Positions 54,018 through 61,387 of a stretch of 64,000 bases of DNA are shown here, piece after piece; the stretch's first letter is position 1, and each line of letters starts with the position of its first letter. A model generated the notes under the pieces. That model was not told the origin of the DNA and did no database searches. It saw only the letters and a list, made by a program, of their open reading frames with translations. The stretch comes from Ignavibacterium sp037440165 (GTDB lineage Bacteria; Bacteroidota; Ignavibacteria; Ignavibacteriales; Ignavibacteriaceae), in assembly GCF_037440165.1 (NCBI RefSeq), contig NZ_JBBIUQ010000002.1, positions 130,957-194,956 on the forward strand, in the 5' to 3' direction. The position numbers and the translations under genes are program-made.

Positions 54018-55007
54018 ATGGACTTAACAACTAATTATCTCGGACTGAAATTAAAATCGCCGATAATTCCATCAGCTGGCCCATTGTCAGAAAAAATTTC
54101 AAATATTCGTGAAATGGAAGATGCTGGTGCGGGAGCAGTTGTTCTTTATTCACTATTTGAAGAACAAATTGAACACGAACAAATTGAACTTGATTATCAC
54201 ACATCTGTTCACGCTGAAAGTTACGCTGAAGCCACCTCATATTTCCCCGAACCATTTGAATTCAAAACCGGTCCGGATCAGTATCTTGAGCATATTCGAA
54301 AAGCAAAAGAAGCAGTTGATATTCCTATTATCGCAAGTTTGAATGGAAAATCACTTGGTGGTTGGACTGAATATGCAAAACAGATTGAGCAGGCAGGTGC
54401 AGATGCTCTTGAACTTAATATTTATCTTTTATCTACAGATATCAATCGCTCAGGAAATCTTGTTGAACAAATGTATATAGATATTGTAAAAGCTGTTCGC
54501 TCAGCAATTAAAATTCCCATTGCTGTTAAGATGCATCCATTCTTTACATCAACTGCATATATGGCAAATCAATTTACAAAAGCCGGTGCAAACGGATTGG
54601 TTTTGTTTAACAGATTTTATCAGCCGGATATAAATCTTGAAAAACTTGAAGTAGAACCAAATGTCTTGCTCAGTACTCCGATGGCAATGCGTCTTCCTCT
54701 AAGATGGATTGCTTTACTATTTGGTAAAGTTCAGGCAGATCTTGCTGCTACAAGCGGAGTTTATAATGCTGAGGATGTAATTAAGCTAACTATGGCCGGA
54801 GCTAAAGCTACTCAGATACTTGCAGCATTGCTTAAGTTTGGAATCGGACATATTGCTGATGTATTGAGTGGTGTAAAAACCTGGATGGAAGAACACGAAT
54901 ATGAATCATTGAGTATGATGCGCGGAAGTATGAGTTATATGAATGTTGATGATCCTTCCAGATTTGAACGTGCAAACTATATGAAAGTGCTTCATTCTTA
55001 TAAATAA
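54018..55007 (+). CDS. dihydroorotate dehydrogenase-like flavoprotein
   Basis: The 329-residue protein has the FMN barrel of dihydroorotate dehydrogenase relatives: MDLTTNYLGLKLKSPIIPSAGPLSEKISNIREME at the start, PIIASLNGKSLGGWTEYAKQIEQAGADALELNIY in the middle, IPIAVKMHPFF with its lysine, and a late GIGHIADVLSGVKTW. I use the ATG at 54018, with AGAAGG seven bases ahead. The pyrimidine pathway context is missing; such genes often stand behind nifJ in anaerobes and are annotated only as DHOD-like. A role in quinone or NAD-linked redox work with the oxidoreductase is inference. No clear catalytic Cys or Ser loop could be fixed. Confidence 0.88.
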   Translation: MDLTTNYLGLKLKSPIIPSAGPLSEKISNIREMEDAGAGAVVLYSLFEEQIEHEQIELDYHTSVHAESYAEATSYFPEPFEFKTGPDQYLEHIRKAKEAVDIPIIASLNGKSLGGWTEYAKQIEQAGADALELNIYLLSTDINRSGNLVEQMYIDIVKAVRSAIKIPIAVKMHPFFTSTAYMANQFTKAGANGLVLFNRFYQPDINLEKLEVEPNVLLSTPMAMRLPLRWIALLFGKVQADLAATSGVYNAEDVIKLTMAGAKATQILAALLKFGIGHIADVLSGVKTWMEEHEYESLSMMRGSMSYMNVDDPSRFERANYMKVLHSYK

Positions 55008-55020
55008 AGGTATTGGAGAT

Positions 55021-55089
55021 ATTTGTCAGACTTTTCCTTCCCTTGAATTTCAAAAATGAGGGAAGATAGTTATAATTAGTCTGACAAAT
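55021..55089. repeat. nested inverted repeat
   Basis: Outer arms ATTTGTCAGACT (55021-55032) and AGTCTGACAAAT (55078-55089) match perfectly, 12 bp. Inside them CTTCCCT (55038-55044) pairs with AGGGAAG. It lies after the DHOD-like gene and could act as a terminator or a small mobile repeat. Confidence 0.6.
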
Positions 55090-55221
55090 TTCTCCCTGCT
55101 CATTTCACAAGCAGATAACTCATTCTTGGAAAAGAAATTCACCTTTTTTGTGATATATTTCCCTTCCCGTTTGAACTTATATAGATATCTTTTGTTTAAA
55201 TAAAAAAATAAATTTAATACT

Positions 55222-56370
55222 ATGCCTTTATTCTTTGTAATATTTTTTACTGTCTATACTGCATTAAACTCTTATGTGTTCATTCGCGGATGGCAGGTTA
55301 TCGGAAACTATCCAATATTAAAAATTATATATCTGCTGATATTTATCATTGTTGCCTATGGATATGTTTTCGCAAAAATACTTTATAAAATTCTTCCGCC
55401 ACTACTTTATGACATTTGGCTCGGTGCCGGTGCAATTTGGTTTGCTTTACTTGTTTATTTCATTTTAACATTACTTCTCATAGATATTATTCGCTTCATA
55501 GATTCAAAATTTATTTTCCTGCCTGAGTTATTCCGAAGCGGTGATTCAAATGTTAAGCGATATACTGCAGTTGCAGTTATTTTCATTGTATCAGTAATTG
55601 TATTCCTGGGCAACTTAAACAAGAGGAATATAGATGTCAGAACACTCGAGTTAATGCTTCCAAAAGGTCAGGGCAAATTAAATGAACTTAATATTGTTAT
55701 GGCTAGCGATATTCATCTTTCACCTATTGATGGTGAGCGACTTCTAAAAAGAATAATTGATAAAATGAACTCTTTAAACCCTGATATTATTCTTCTTGCA
55801 GGAGATATTGTTGATGATAAAGCTGAAATACTTGAAGCCAGAGGTATCGGGAAATCTTTCAAATTGCTTAAACCCAGGTATGGTGTTTATTCAATCAACG
55901 GTAATCACGAATTTATAAATGGAGTTGAGTCCTCAGTTCGATATGGAGAAAGTTTGGGAATAAAATTTATCAGAGATAGCTTCATACTGATTGACAGCAG
56001 TTTTTATCTGATTGGAAGAGAAGACAGCGCAATGCCTCAGTTTACAGGTAAGCAAAGAAAAAACCTTGAAGAAATTGTTAAGAACATTTCTAATCACTAT
56101 CCGAGAATATTGCTCGATCATACCCCATTTAAATTAGAACAGGCAGTTAATAATAATATTGATTTACAGCTTTCGGGACATACGCATCACGGACAAATCT
56201 GGCCAGCTAATATTATTACAAATATAATTTATGAAGTAAGTTGGGGCTACAAGAAAAAAGGCAATACTCATTTCTATGTTTCTTCGGGTGCAGGAACCTG
56301 GGGTCCTCCTGTAAGAATTGGCAGCAGAAGTGAAATCGTAAATATTAAAATTAAATTTGTTGAGAATTGA
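55222..56370 (+). CDS. membrane-anchored metallophosphoesterase
   Basis: The 382-residue protein begins with about four membrane spans (to residue 130), then a calcineurin-like phosphoesterase domain: VMASDIHLSP with Asp and His, ILLAGDIVDD, SINGNHEF, ILLDHTPF and LSGHTHHGQIWPAN, ending YVSSGAGTWGPPVRIGSRSEIVNI. All metal ligands of the two-metal site are present. This layout matches YkuE-like enzymes, which act on phospholipid or nucleotide headgroups at the membrane. It has no close neighbours on its strand. The substrate is unknown. Confidence 0.92.
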   Translation: MPLFFVIFFTVYTALNSYVFIRGWQVIGNYPILKIIYLLIFIIVAYGYVFAKILYKILPPLLYDIWLGAGAIWFALLVYFILTLLLIDIIRFIDSKFIFLPELFRSGDSNVKRYTAVAVIFIVSVIVFLGNLNKRNIDVRTLELMLPKGQGKLNELNIVMASDIHLSPIDGERLLKRIIDKMNSLNPDIILLAGDIVDDKAEILEARGIGKSFKLLKPRYGVYSINGNHEFINGVESSVRYGESLGIKFIRDSFILIDSSFYLIGREDSAMPQFTGKQRKNLEEIVKNISNHYPRILLDHTPFKLEQAVNNNIDLQLSGHTHHGQIWPANIITNIIYEVSWGYKKKGNTHFYVSSGAGTWGPPVRIGSRSEIVNIKIKFVEN

Positions 56371-56385
56371 ATTTATTAATTTTAT

Positions 56386-56424
56386 TTAACTGTCAGTCTT
56401 CGATAAACTCAGACTGACAGTTAA
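56386..56424. terminator. bidirectional hairpin, relative of the 27-kb repeat
   Basis: TTAACTGTCAGTCT (56386-56399) pairs perfectly with AGACTGACAGTTAA (56411-56424) around an 11-base loop, between convergent genes. Its centre, TCTTCGATAAACTCAGA, is a simple form of the core found twice in the composite repeat at 27090-27250. Confidence 0.75.
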
Positions 56425-56444
56425 TGGAAAAAGTTAAGTCCAGA

Positions 56445-59144
56445 TTATTTAATCAATAACATTTTCCTTAAAGCTGTATAATTCCCCGTTTGAAATCTAT
56501 CTGAGCTGATGGTTAAACGATAAAAATATAGACCGCTTGTTAATTCACTTCCATCAAATTCTGTTTCATAACTTCCGGCTTCTCTGAATTCATCAACAAG
56601 TGTTGCAACTTCATTCCCAAGAATATCATAAACTTTTAGTGTTTGATGACTGCCAACGGGTGATTGCCAGCTAATTTTCGTTGTTGGGTTAAATGGATTG
56701 GGATAATTCTGCTCTAAACTAAAAGTCGATGGAATATTGTAATTAACTGCAATTGAAGGATAAATTTTATGTGAACCATCATAATCAATTTGTTTTAATC
56801 TGTAAAGGATTGTTCTGTTACCGGGATTTGAATCTGTGAATGAGTAAAATTTATTTTCTGTTGTTGTTCCTGAACCAGGCACAAAACCAATCTTTCTCCA
56901 ATCCAGATCTTTATCAAGAATTTTCCTTTGAATCTCAAATCCACTGTTGTTTAATTCACTTGAAGTTTGCCAGTTCAAAAACACTTTGTTTCCATTTACA
57001 GAAGCAGAGAATGATGCCAACTCAATGGGGATTGTTGAATAAACAAAAATTGAAATGTCATCAAGATACCAGCCGTCTCTTGTAACTGAACCATCAGTCC
57101 TGAGTTCAAATCTTAATTTGTTCTGATTACTTGTTAATCCTGTCAGCAATATTTCTTCAGGAACCCATGAAGATTGAACTCCATCATATAAAGGTTCGCC
57201 GTTTGGTTGAAAACTTCCCTGTCCGGGATTAGTATACAATCCCTGCAATGGAATCCAGTTTATTCCATTATTGGATGAGAGTTCTACTTGTCCGTAATCA
57301 TAATTGTTTTCAATATCGAACTTAGTGTAAAATTTTAATTTTGGAATTGAGTATAAACTTAAATCAACAGGATTTTTCATTGTCATAGTTACGGTAGCAT
57401 TATTTACATAACCTCCTGCAGGACTATCAGTGTAAGAGTTTGGTGGTGAAACAAAAGAAGAAGTTGCTGTACCCCAAACCGGATTTGAAGGAGTAGCAGT
57501 TACATTCCATAAATTTGTTATAACATTTGTTGTATCAGTAAATAATAAAGTCGGCGTTCCGATTATTATTCTGATTGTATCTGTCATCATTTGCAATGAG
57601 CCAGAATAAAAAGTAACTAAAAGTTTTACATTTGTTTCAGGAGGTAAATTTCCAACAGTAAATGAAAAAGTTTGATTTACTGTTTGAACAGTTCGGGCTG
57701 GAATGTTTCCAGCGTTAATTTGATTGCTCGTAATGTTTATTTCAGGATTGTCTGAACTCAGAATAAGAGAAATATTATTCCCATCTGAAAGTCCTTTGTT
57801 CTTGATTGAAACTATATTAAGTGTAACATTATCTCCCGGATTAAAATATTGTTGCGAGAATGAGTAATTATTCAGAGACAAATATTCACCTGCAACCCAG
57901 GCATTATAAATATTTGGTTTCAACATTCCTTGAGCTAATGGAAATATTCTGCTTTGAGGCGGCCAAAAACCATCACTGGACGAACCGATTTCAACAGTAT
58001 AGCCAAATGCTTTTTGTTTGGCTATTTGGTCTCCATACATCCAGTCGCGGACTGAACCGTTCGAGTTATAACCTAAAATCTGGCCACTGTTTCCATATTC
58101 GTATTGATTATACGAAGCCATATCCGTTGCAAATTCACGATAAACTGCTGAATCAGGCGTAAGTGCGTTTATGTATCCCCACGGATAAAGAAAAGCATTT
58201 TGATATGAATGCATGTTAAAATGTGTTTTATAATTCTTCTGAATCGCAAGATCTCTTATTGCTTGTGATTCCGGTTCAGAGAATGCAAAAGGTCCTCTGT
58301 AAGTTTCATAAGAAGGAATCGGACTTGAGCCATTGTCATCAAATGCAAACATATATCCGAAATTTCTGTTCAAATCAACACCATAGCTTCCATCACCATT
58401 ATTCCTTCTGTTTTTTCTCCACATTCCTCCGCCATTCGGAAAAGTTTGCCGGTTGTATTCATAACCATCCGGATTAACACAAGGAATGAAAAACATCTCT
58501 CTATTATTAACCAGATAAGTTACTTCAGGATCGGTTCCGTAATTTTGCAGCAGATACCACATAAAGTATAACATAGAAGCCATTGATTGTGGTTCGCGGG
58601 CATGAATCAATGCGTCATATCCAACCTTTGGTTCATTCTCATTTAAGTTCGGATTATCAGAAATCTTCACTGCCCAGATTGGTCTTCCTTCCTGCGATGT
58701 TCCTGCCTGAATTTTCTGAGTAATCAGATTTGGAAATTGATTATACATAGTGTCAAGCTGAGCGACGATTTCATTAAAAGTATAAAACCCTCCCATCGAA
58801 CCAAAACCAAACCCATCAACATTAAATTTTTGTTTACTTTCAATTAAATAATTTTGTTTTTCCATCTCACTCGGAACAGGTAATGAATTATAATACTTGT
58901 TCCAATCCCCGATAAGTATTTCATAGCTAAATCCTGAGTTTCTTAATTTGTCAAAATCTCTTTCTGAAATGAAAGAGGTTACAAATTGATTCTTTTCATA
59001 ATCAAAATGCTCATCAATAATGTTTAAACTTAAGAGCTTTTCAAGTGTATTGGTTTCATTCAGACTAATTTTTACAAGCAAATGACTCTGCGAAAAAAGG
59101 CTTGTTGAAAAAATGAACAGGCAGAAAATTATTATTTGTTTCAT
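56445..59144 (-). CDS. M14 zinc carboxypeptidase with type IX sorting domain
   Basis: The 899-residue protein has a signal peptide (MKQIIIFCLFIFSTSLFSQ; start ATG at 59144, since the longer frame adds a non-signal extension). A peptidase M14 domain (about residues 110-425) shows the zinc pair His181 and Glu184 in LIHAREPQSMASMLY, the third ligand in FNMHSYQNAF, and the catalytic Glu in YTVEIGSSSDGFWPP. Beta-rich and Ig-like regions follow, then PIELASFSASVNGNKVFLNWQTSSELNNSGFEIQ and the sorting domain with YPNPFNPTTKISW. So it is a secreted carboxypeptidase routed by the type IX system. Together with the S9 peptidase and the peptide transporter it suits growth on peptides. Confidence 0.95.
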   Translation of the reverse strand: MKQIIIFCLFIFSTSLFSQSHLLVKISLNETNTLEKLLSLNIIDEHFDYEKNQFVTSFISERDFDKLRNSGFSYEILIGDWNKYYNSLPVPSEMEKQNYLIESKQKFNVDGFGFGSMGGFYTFNEIVAQLDTMYNQFPNLITQKIQAGTSQEGRPIWAVKISDNPNLNENEPKVGYDALIHAREPQSMASMLYFMWYLLQNYGTDPEVTYLVNNREMFFIPCVNPDGYEYNRQTFPNGGGMWRKNRRNNGDGSYGVDLNRNFGYMFAFDDNGSSPIPSYETYRGPFAFSEPESQAIRDLAIQKNYKTHFNMHSYQNAFLYPWGYINALTPDSAVYREFATDMASYNQYEYGNSGQILGYNSNGSVRDWMYGDQIAKQKAFGYTVEIGSSSDGFWPPQSRIFPLAQGMLKPNIYNAWVAGEYLSLNNYSFSQQYFNPGDNVTLNIVSIKNKGLSDGNNISLILSSDNPEINITSNQINAGNIPARTVQTVNQTFSFTVGNLPPETNVKLLVTFYSGSLQMMTDTIRIIIGTPTLLFTDTTNVITNLWNVTATPSNPVWGTATSSFVSPPNSYTDSPAGGYVNNATVTMTMKNPVDLSLYSIPKLKFYTKFDIENNYDYGQVELSSNNGINWIPLQGLYTNPGQGSFQPNGEPLYDGVQSSWVPEEILLTGLTSNQNKLRFELRTDGSVTRDGWYLDDISIFVYSTIPIELASFSASVNGNKVFLNWQTSSELNNSGFEIQRKILDKDLDWRKIGFVPGSGTTTENKFYSFTDSNPGNRTILYRLKQIDYDGSHKIYPSIAVNYNIPSTFSLEQNYPNPFNPTTKISWQSPVGSHQTLKVYDILGNEVATLVDEFREAGSYETEFDGSELTSGLYFYRLTISSDRFQTGNYTALRKMLLIK

Positions 59145-59382
59145 AAATTTTATCTTAAAAATATATTTATAGCTTCTGTATCGTGAGAAAATGATTTCCT
59201 TCCCCGGTGAGAAATTTTTGTTGCAGGAATAACTAAAACTAAATTTCAACTTGTGTTAAAATTATTGAAAATATAATTTTCTGAAAAGCAGATTTCAAGA
59301 ATTAATTCAGAATTTTCGAAACATTATTGTCTTGTAAACCGTTGCCATCATTCTTTATGTTTGCAGAAAATTTTTGCTGAAT

Positions 59383-59688
59383 ATGGAATTGTGGATTGTT
59401 ACAACTCTAATTTATTTAATAAATATTCCTTTCGGATACTGGCGTGCTAATGTGAAATCAAAGTCCTTACAATGGATACTTGCAATTCATATTCCTGTTC
59501 CTTTTGTTATTCTTTTAAGAATTTATTCAGATATTGGTTTTGCCTTTTATACTTATCCTTTAATAGTGGGAGCATATTTTCTAGGTCAATATACAGGTGT
59601 AAAATTATCCCGAAGCAGAAAACAGTCAGGTTATTTCACTACATCTTGTCTGGTTATGGATTATTACCGAAGTATCAAATCCAACTAA
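59383..59688 (+). CDS. small membrane protein of unknown function
   Basis: The 101-residue protein has three membrane spans: MELWIVTTLIYLINIPFGYW, LQWILAIHIPVPFVILLRIYS and FAFYTYPLIVGAYFLGQYTGV, with basic loops (RANVKSKS, KLSRSRKQ) between and after. I begin at the ATG at 59383; a TTG nine bases earlier is the only alternative. No family is named from sequence. It lies ahead of a glutathione peroxidase gene on the same strand, with a spacer of 53 bases. Confidence 0.75.
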   Translation: MELWIVTTLIYLINIPFGYWRANVKSKSLQWILAIHIPVPFVILLRIYSDIGFAFYTYPLIVGAYFLGQYTGVKLSRSRKQSGYFTTSCLVMDYYRSIKSN

Positions 59689-59741
59689 TAAAATTGAACT
59701 AATTTTTGTCCGATATCGTTTATAAACTAAAATGGAGAAAT

Positions 59742-60311
59742 ATGAAAACTTTAATATTCAATATTATACTTATTGCATTTTTTAGCAGCCTGATATTCCC
59801 TCAAAATCAAAAAGGAGAAAAAGTGAAAGACGATATTCTTTCAGTTAAAGTAAAAGATATTGATGGTAAAGATGTCAACTTAGCTGATTATAAAAATAAA
59901 GTTTTGTTAATTGTAAATGTTGCGAGTTTCTGCGGCTACACAAAACAATATGCCGGATTGCAGGATTTGTATGAAAATTATAAAGATAAAGGATTTGAAG
60001 TTTTGGCTTTCCCGTGCAATCAGTTTGGTAATCAGGAACCGGGAACAAATGAGGAAATAAAGAATTTCTGCTCATCAAAATATAATGTTACATTCAGATT
60101 GTTTGATAAGATTGATGTGAATGGAAATAACAAATCACCTCTTTATGCTTTACTAACAGATAATCCCGTTACTGGCAAAGGTGATATAAAGTGGAATTTT
60201 GAAAAATTTGTTATTGGAAAGAATGGAAAAATTATTGCGAGATTTCCAAGCTCAGTTGAACCAACAAGCGACAAGATAGTTTCATTAATTGAAAGTGAAT
60301 TGAAAAAATAA
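59742..60311 (+). CDS. exported glutathione-peroxidase-family protein
   Basis: The 189-residue protein has a signal peptide (MKTLIFNIILIAFFSSLIFPQ) and a thiol peroxidase domain: VNVASFCGYTKQYAGLQDLYENYKDKGFEVLAFPCNQFGNQEPGTNEEI. The peroxidatic Cys64 (in place of selenocysteine) and the Gln and Trp partners (FPCNQFG; IKWNFEKFV) are present, and so is a second Cys in IKNFCSSKYN. The start at 59742 has GGAGA seven bases ahead. It should reduce hydroperoxides in the periplasm, most likely with thioredoxin rather than glutathione, as is common in this family. Confidence 0.93.
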   Translation: MKTLIFNIILIAFFSSLIFPQNQKGEKVKDDILSVKVKDIDGKDVNLADYKNKVLLIVNVASFCGYTKQYAGLQDLYENYKDKGFEVLAFPCNQFGNQEPGTNEEIKNFCSSKYNVTFRLFDKIDVNGNNKSPLYALLTDNPVTGKGDIKWNFEKFVIGKNGKIIARFPSSVEPTSDKIVSLIESELKK

Positions 60312-60315
60312 TTTT

Positions 60316-60389
60316 GGTCACTCCGGGCAGATAGATAAAAGTGTTTTGATGCGCGGCACTTTTACTATCTAAACTCCTCTCTGGGTGAC
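60316..60389. repeat. imperfect palindrome in the convergent spacer
   Basis: Arms AGATAGATAAAAGTG and CACTTTTACTATCT pair with a single bulge, around a 13-base loop, and GTCAC/GTGAC (60317-60321, 60385-60389) lies outside them. There is no T-run in either direction. It may be a terminator for two convergent genes or a dispersed repeat. Confidence 0.55.
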
Positions 60390-60396
60390 AACTTAT

Positions 60397-60873
60397 TTAT
60401 TTTAATCCCATCTCGGCTTTAACTGATAATTTCTTTTCAATCAGTTTTTTATGCTCGATGTTAAGCGTTAAACTCACTTTCTTTATAAGATGATCTTCAT
60501 AAGCATGCATCTTTTCATCTGTAAAGACCAACCGCCATAAATTTTCAATCAGTTTTTCTTTTTGTTCCTGAGTAAAGTGTTCATTTATCTCACCAGTAAA
60601 TTCATAAATGCTTACGCTTTCCTTAACACGCCTCTCTGCAAGTCTCATAAGTTCATTTGCATATTTATCATCAACTTTAAAGCATTTTGTCATGTGGTTT
60701 ATGACATAGTTTCTTTCTTCGTTTGTGAATTTACCATCTGCTTTTGCAAGCTCTATGAATAATGCACACGCTGCAACCTGAAGTTTCTTTTCAATTTCAT
60801 TATCAGATTTGTTTAATCTTTCAGATGCATCATCATCTTCTTCGAATAAAAATTTTTTTAAAACACTTAGCAT
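60397..60873 (-). CDS. TerB-like tellurite-resistance family protein
   Basis: The 158-residue protein is a helical bundle of the TerB type: LQVAACALFIELAKADGKFTNEERNYVINHMTKCF, with the acidic metal-binding pattern A-D-G-x-x-x-x-E-E, a repeat of it (LWRLVFTDEKMHAYEDHLIKKVS), and an acidic start (FEEDDDASERLNKSDNE). TerB domains bind calcium at membranes in stress and defence systems, though no ter operon is here. It lies four bases after the VOC gene, so the two are co-transcribed. Confidence 0.87.
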   Translation of the reverse strand: MLSVLKKFLFEEDDDASERLNKSDNEIEKKLQVAACALFIELAKADGKFTNEERNYVINHMTKCFKVDDKYANELMRLAERRVKESVSIYEFTGEINEHFTQEQKEKLIENLWRLVFTDEKMHAYEDHLIKKVSLTLNIEHKKLIEKKLSVKAEMGLK

Positions 60874-60877
60874 TTTC

Positions 60878-61363
60878 TTATTCCAATTCAGTTAATAAAC
60901 TAGGTAAATCGAGAGCTTTAGTAACCATAATAACATTTCCATCATCATCGCGTGGCCAGAGTTCAAATGGTCGGTCTGCGTAAAGTTCAACTCCGTTTCC
61001 ATCCGGATCTTTTAGATAAATGGATTCTGAAACGCCGTGATCAGAAGCTCCTTCAATAGGATACTTCCCTTCCCATATTCTTTTGAAAGCTTTAGCAAGT
61101 TCCTGTCGATTGGGAAACAAAATTGCAAAATGATATAATCCGGTTGTTCCATTGGGTGGATTAGGTGCACCTTCTCCAGCCCAGGTATTCAAAGCAATAT
61201 GATGATGATATCCGCCTGATGATAGAAAGATTGCTGATGAACCAAATCTTGCAGTTACCTGAAATCCAAGTAAGTCTCTGTAAAATGAAAGTGCTTTATC
61301 AAGATTAGAAACGGTAAGATGTATGTGTCCGATTTTAACCTTAGGATGAATCTCGTAAGCCAT
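60878..61363 (-). CDS. VOC-family (glyoxalase/bleomycin resistance/dioxygenase) protein
   Basis: The 161-residue protein has two beta-alpha-beta-beta-beta modules, typical of half-size VOC enzymes: KIGHIHLTVSNLDKALSFYRDLLGF with a metal-binding His, FLSSGGYHHHIALNTWAG with a second, and KDPDGNGVELYADRP with the closing Glu. It resembles the catechol-2,3-dioxygenase-like CatE group. The actual reaction, whether isomerase, dioxygenase or thiol transfer, cannot be told. It stands between glgP and a TerB-like gene and probably shares their transcript; it follows glgP by 24 bases. Confidence 0.88.
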   Translation of the reverse strand: MAYEIHPKVKIGHIHLTVSNLDKALSFYRDLLGFQVTARFGSSAIFLSSGGYHHHIALNTWAGEGAPNPPNGTTGLYHFAILFPNRQELAKAFKRIWEGKYPIEGASDHGVSESIYLKDPDGNGVELYADRPFELWPRDDDGNVIMVTKALDLPSLLTELE

Positions 61364-61387
61364 TAAAAGTGTATTGCCCTTTCCTTA

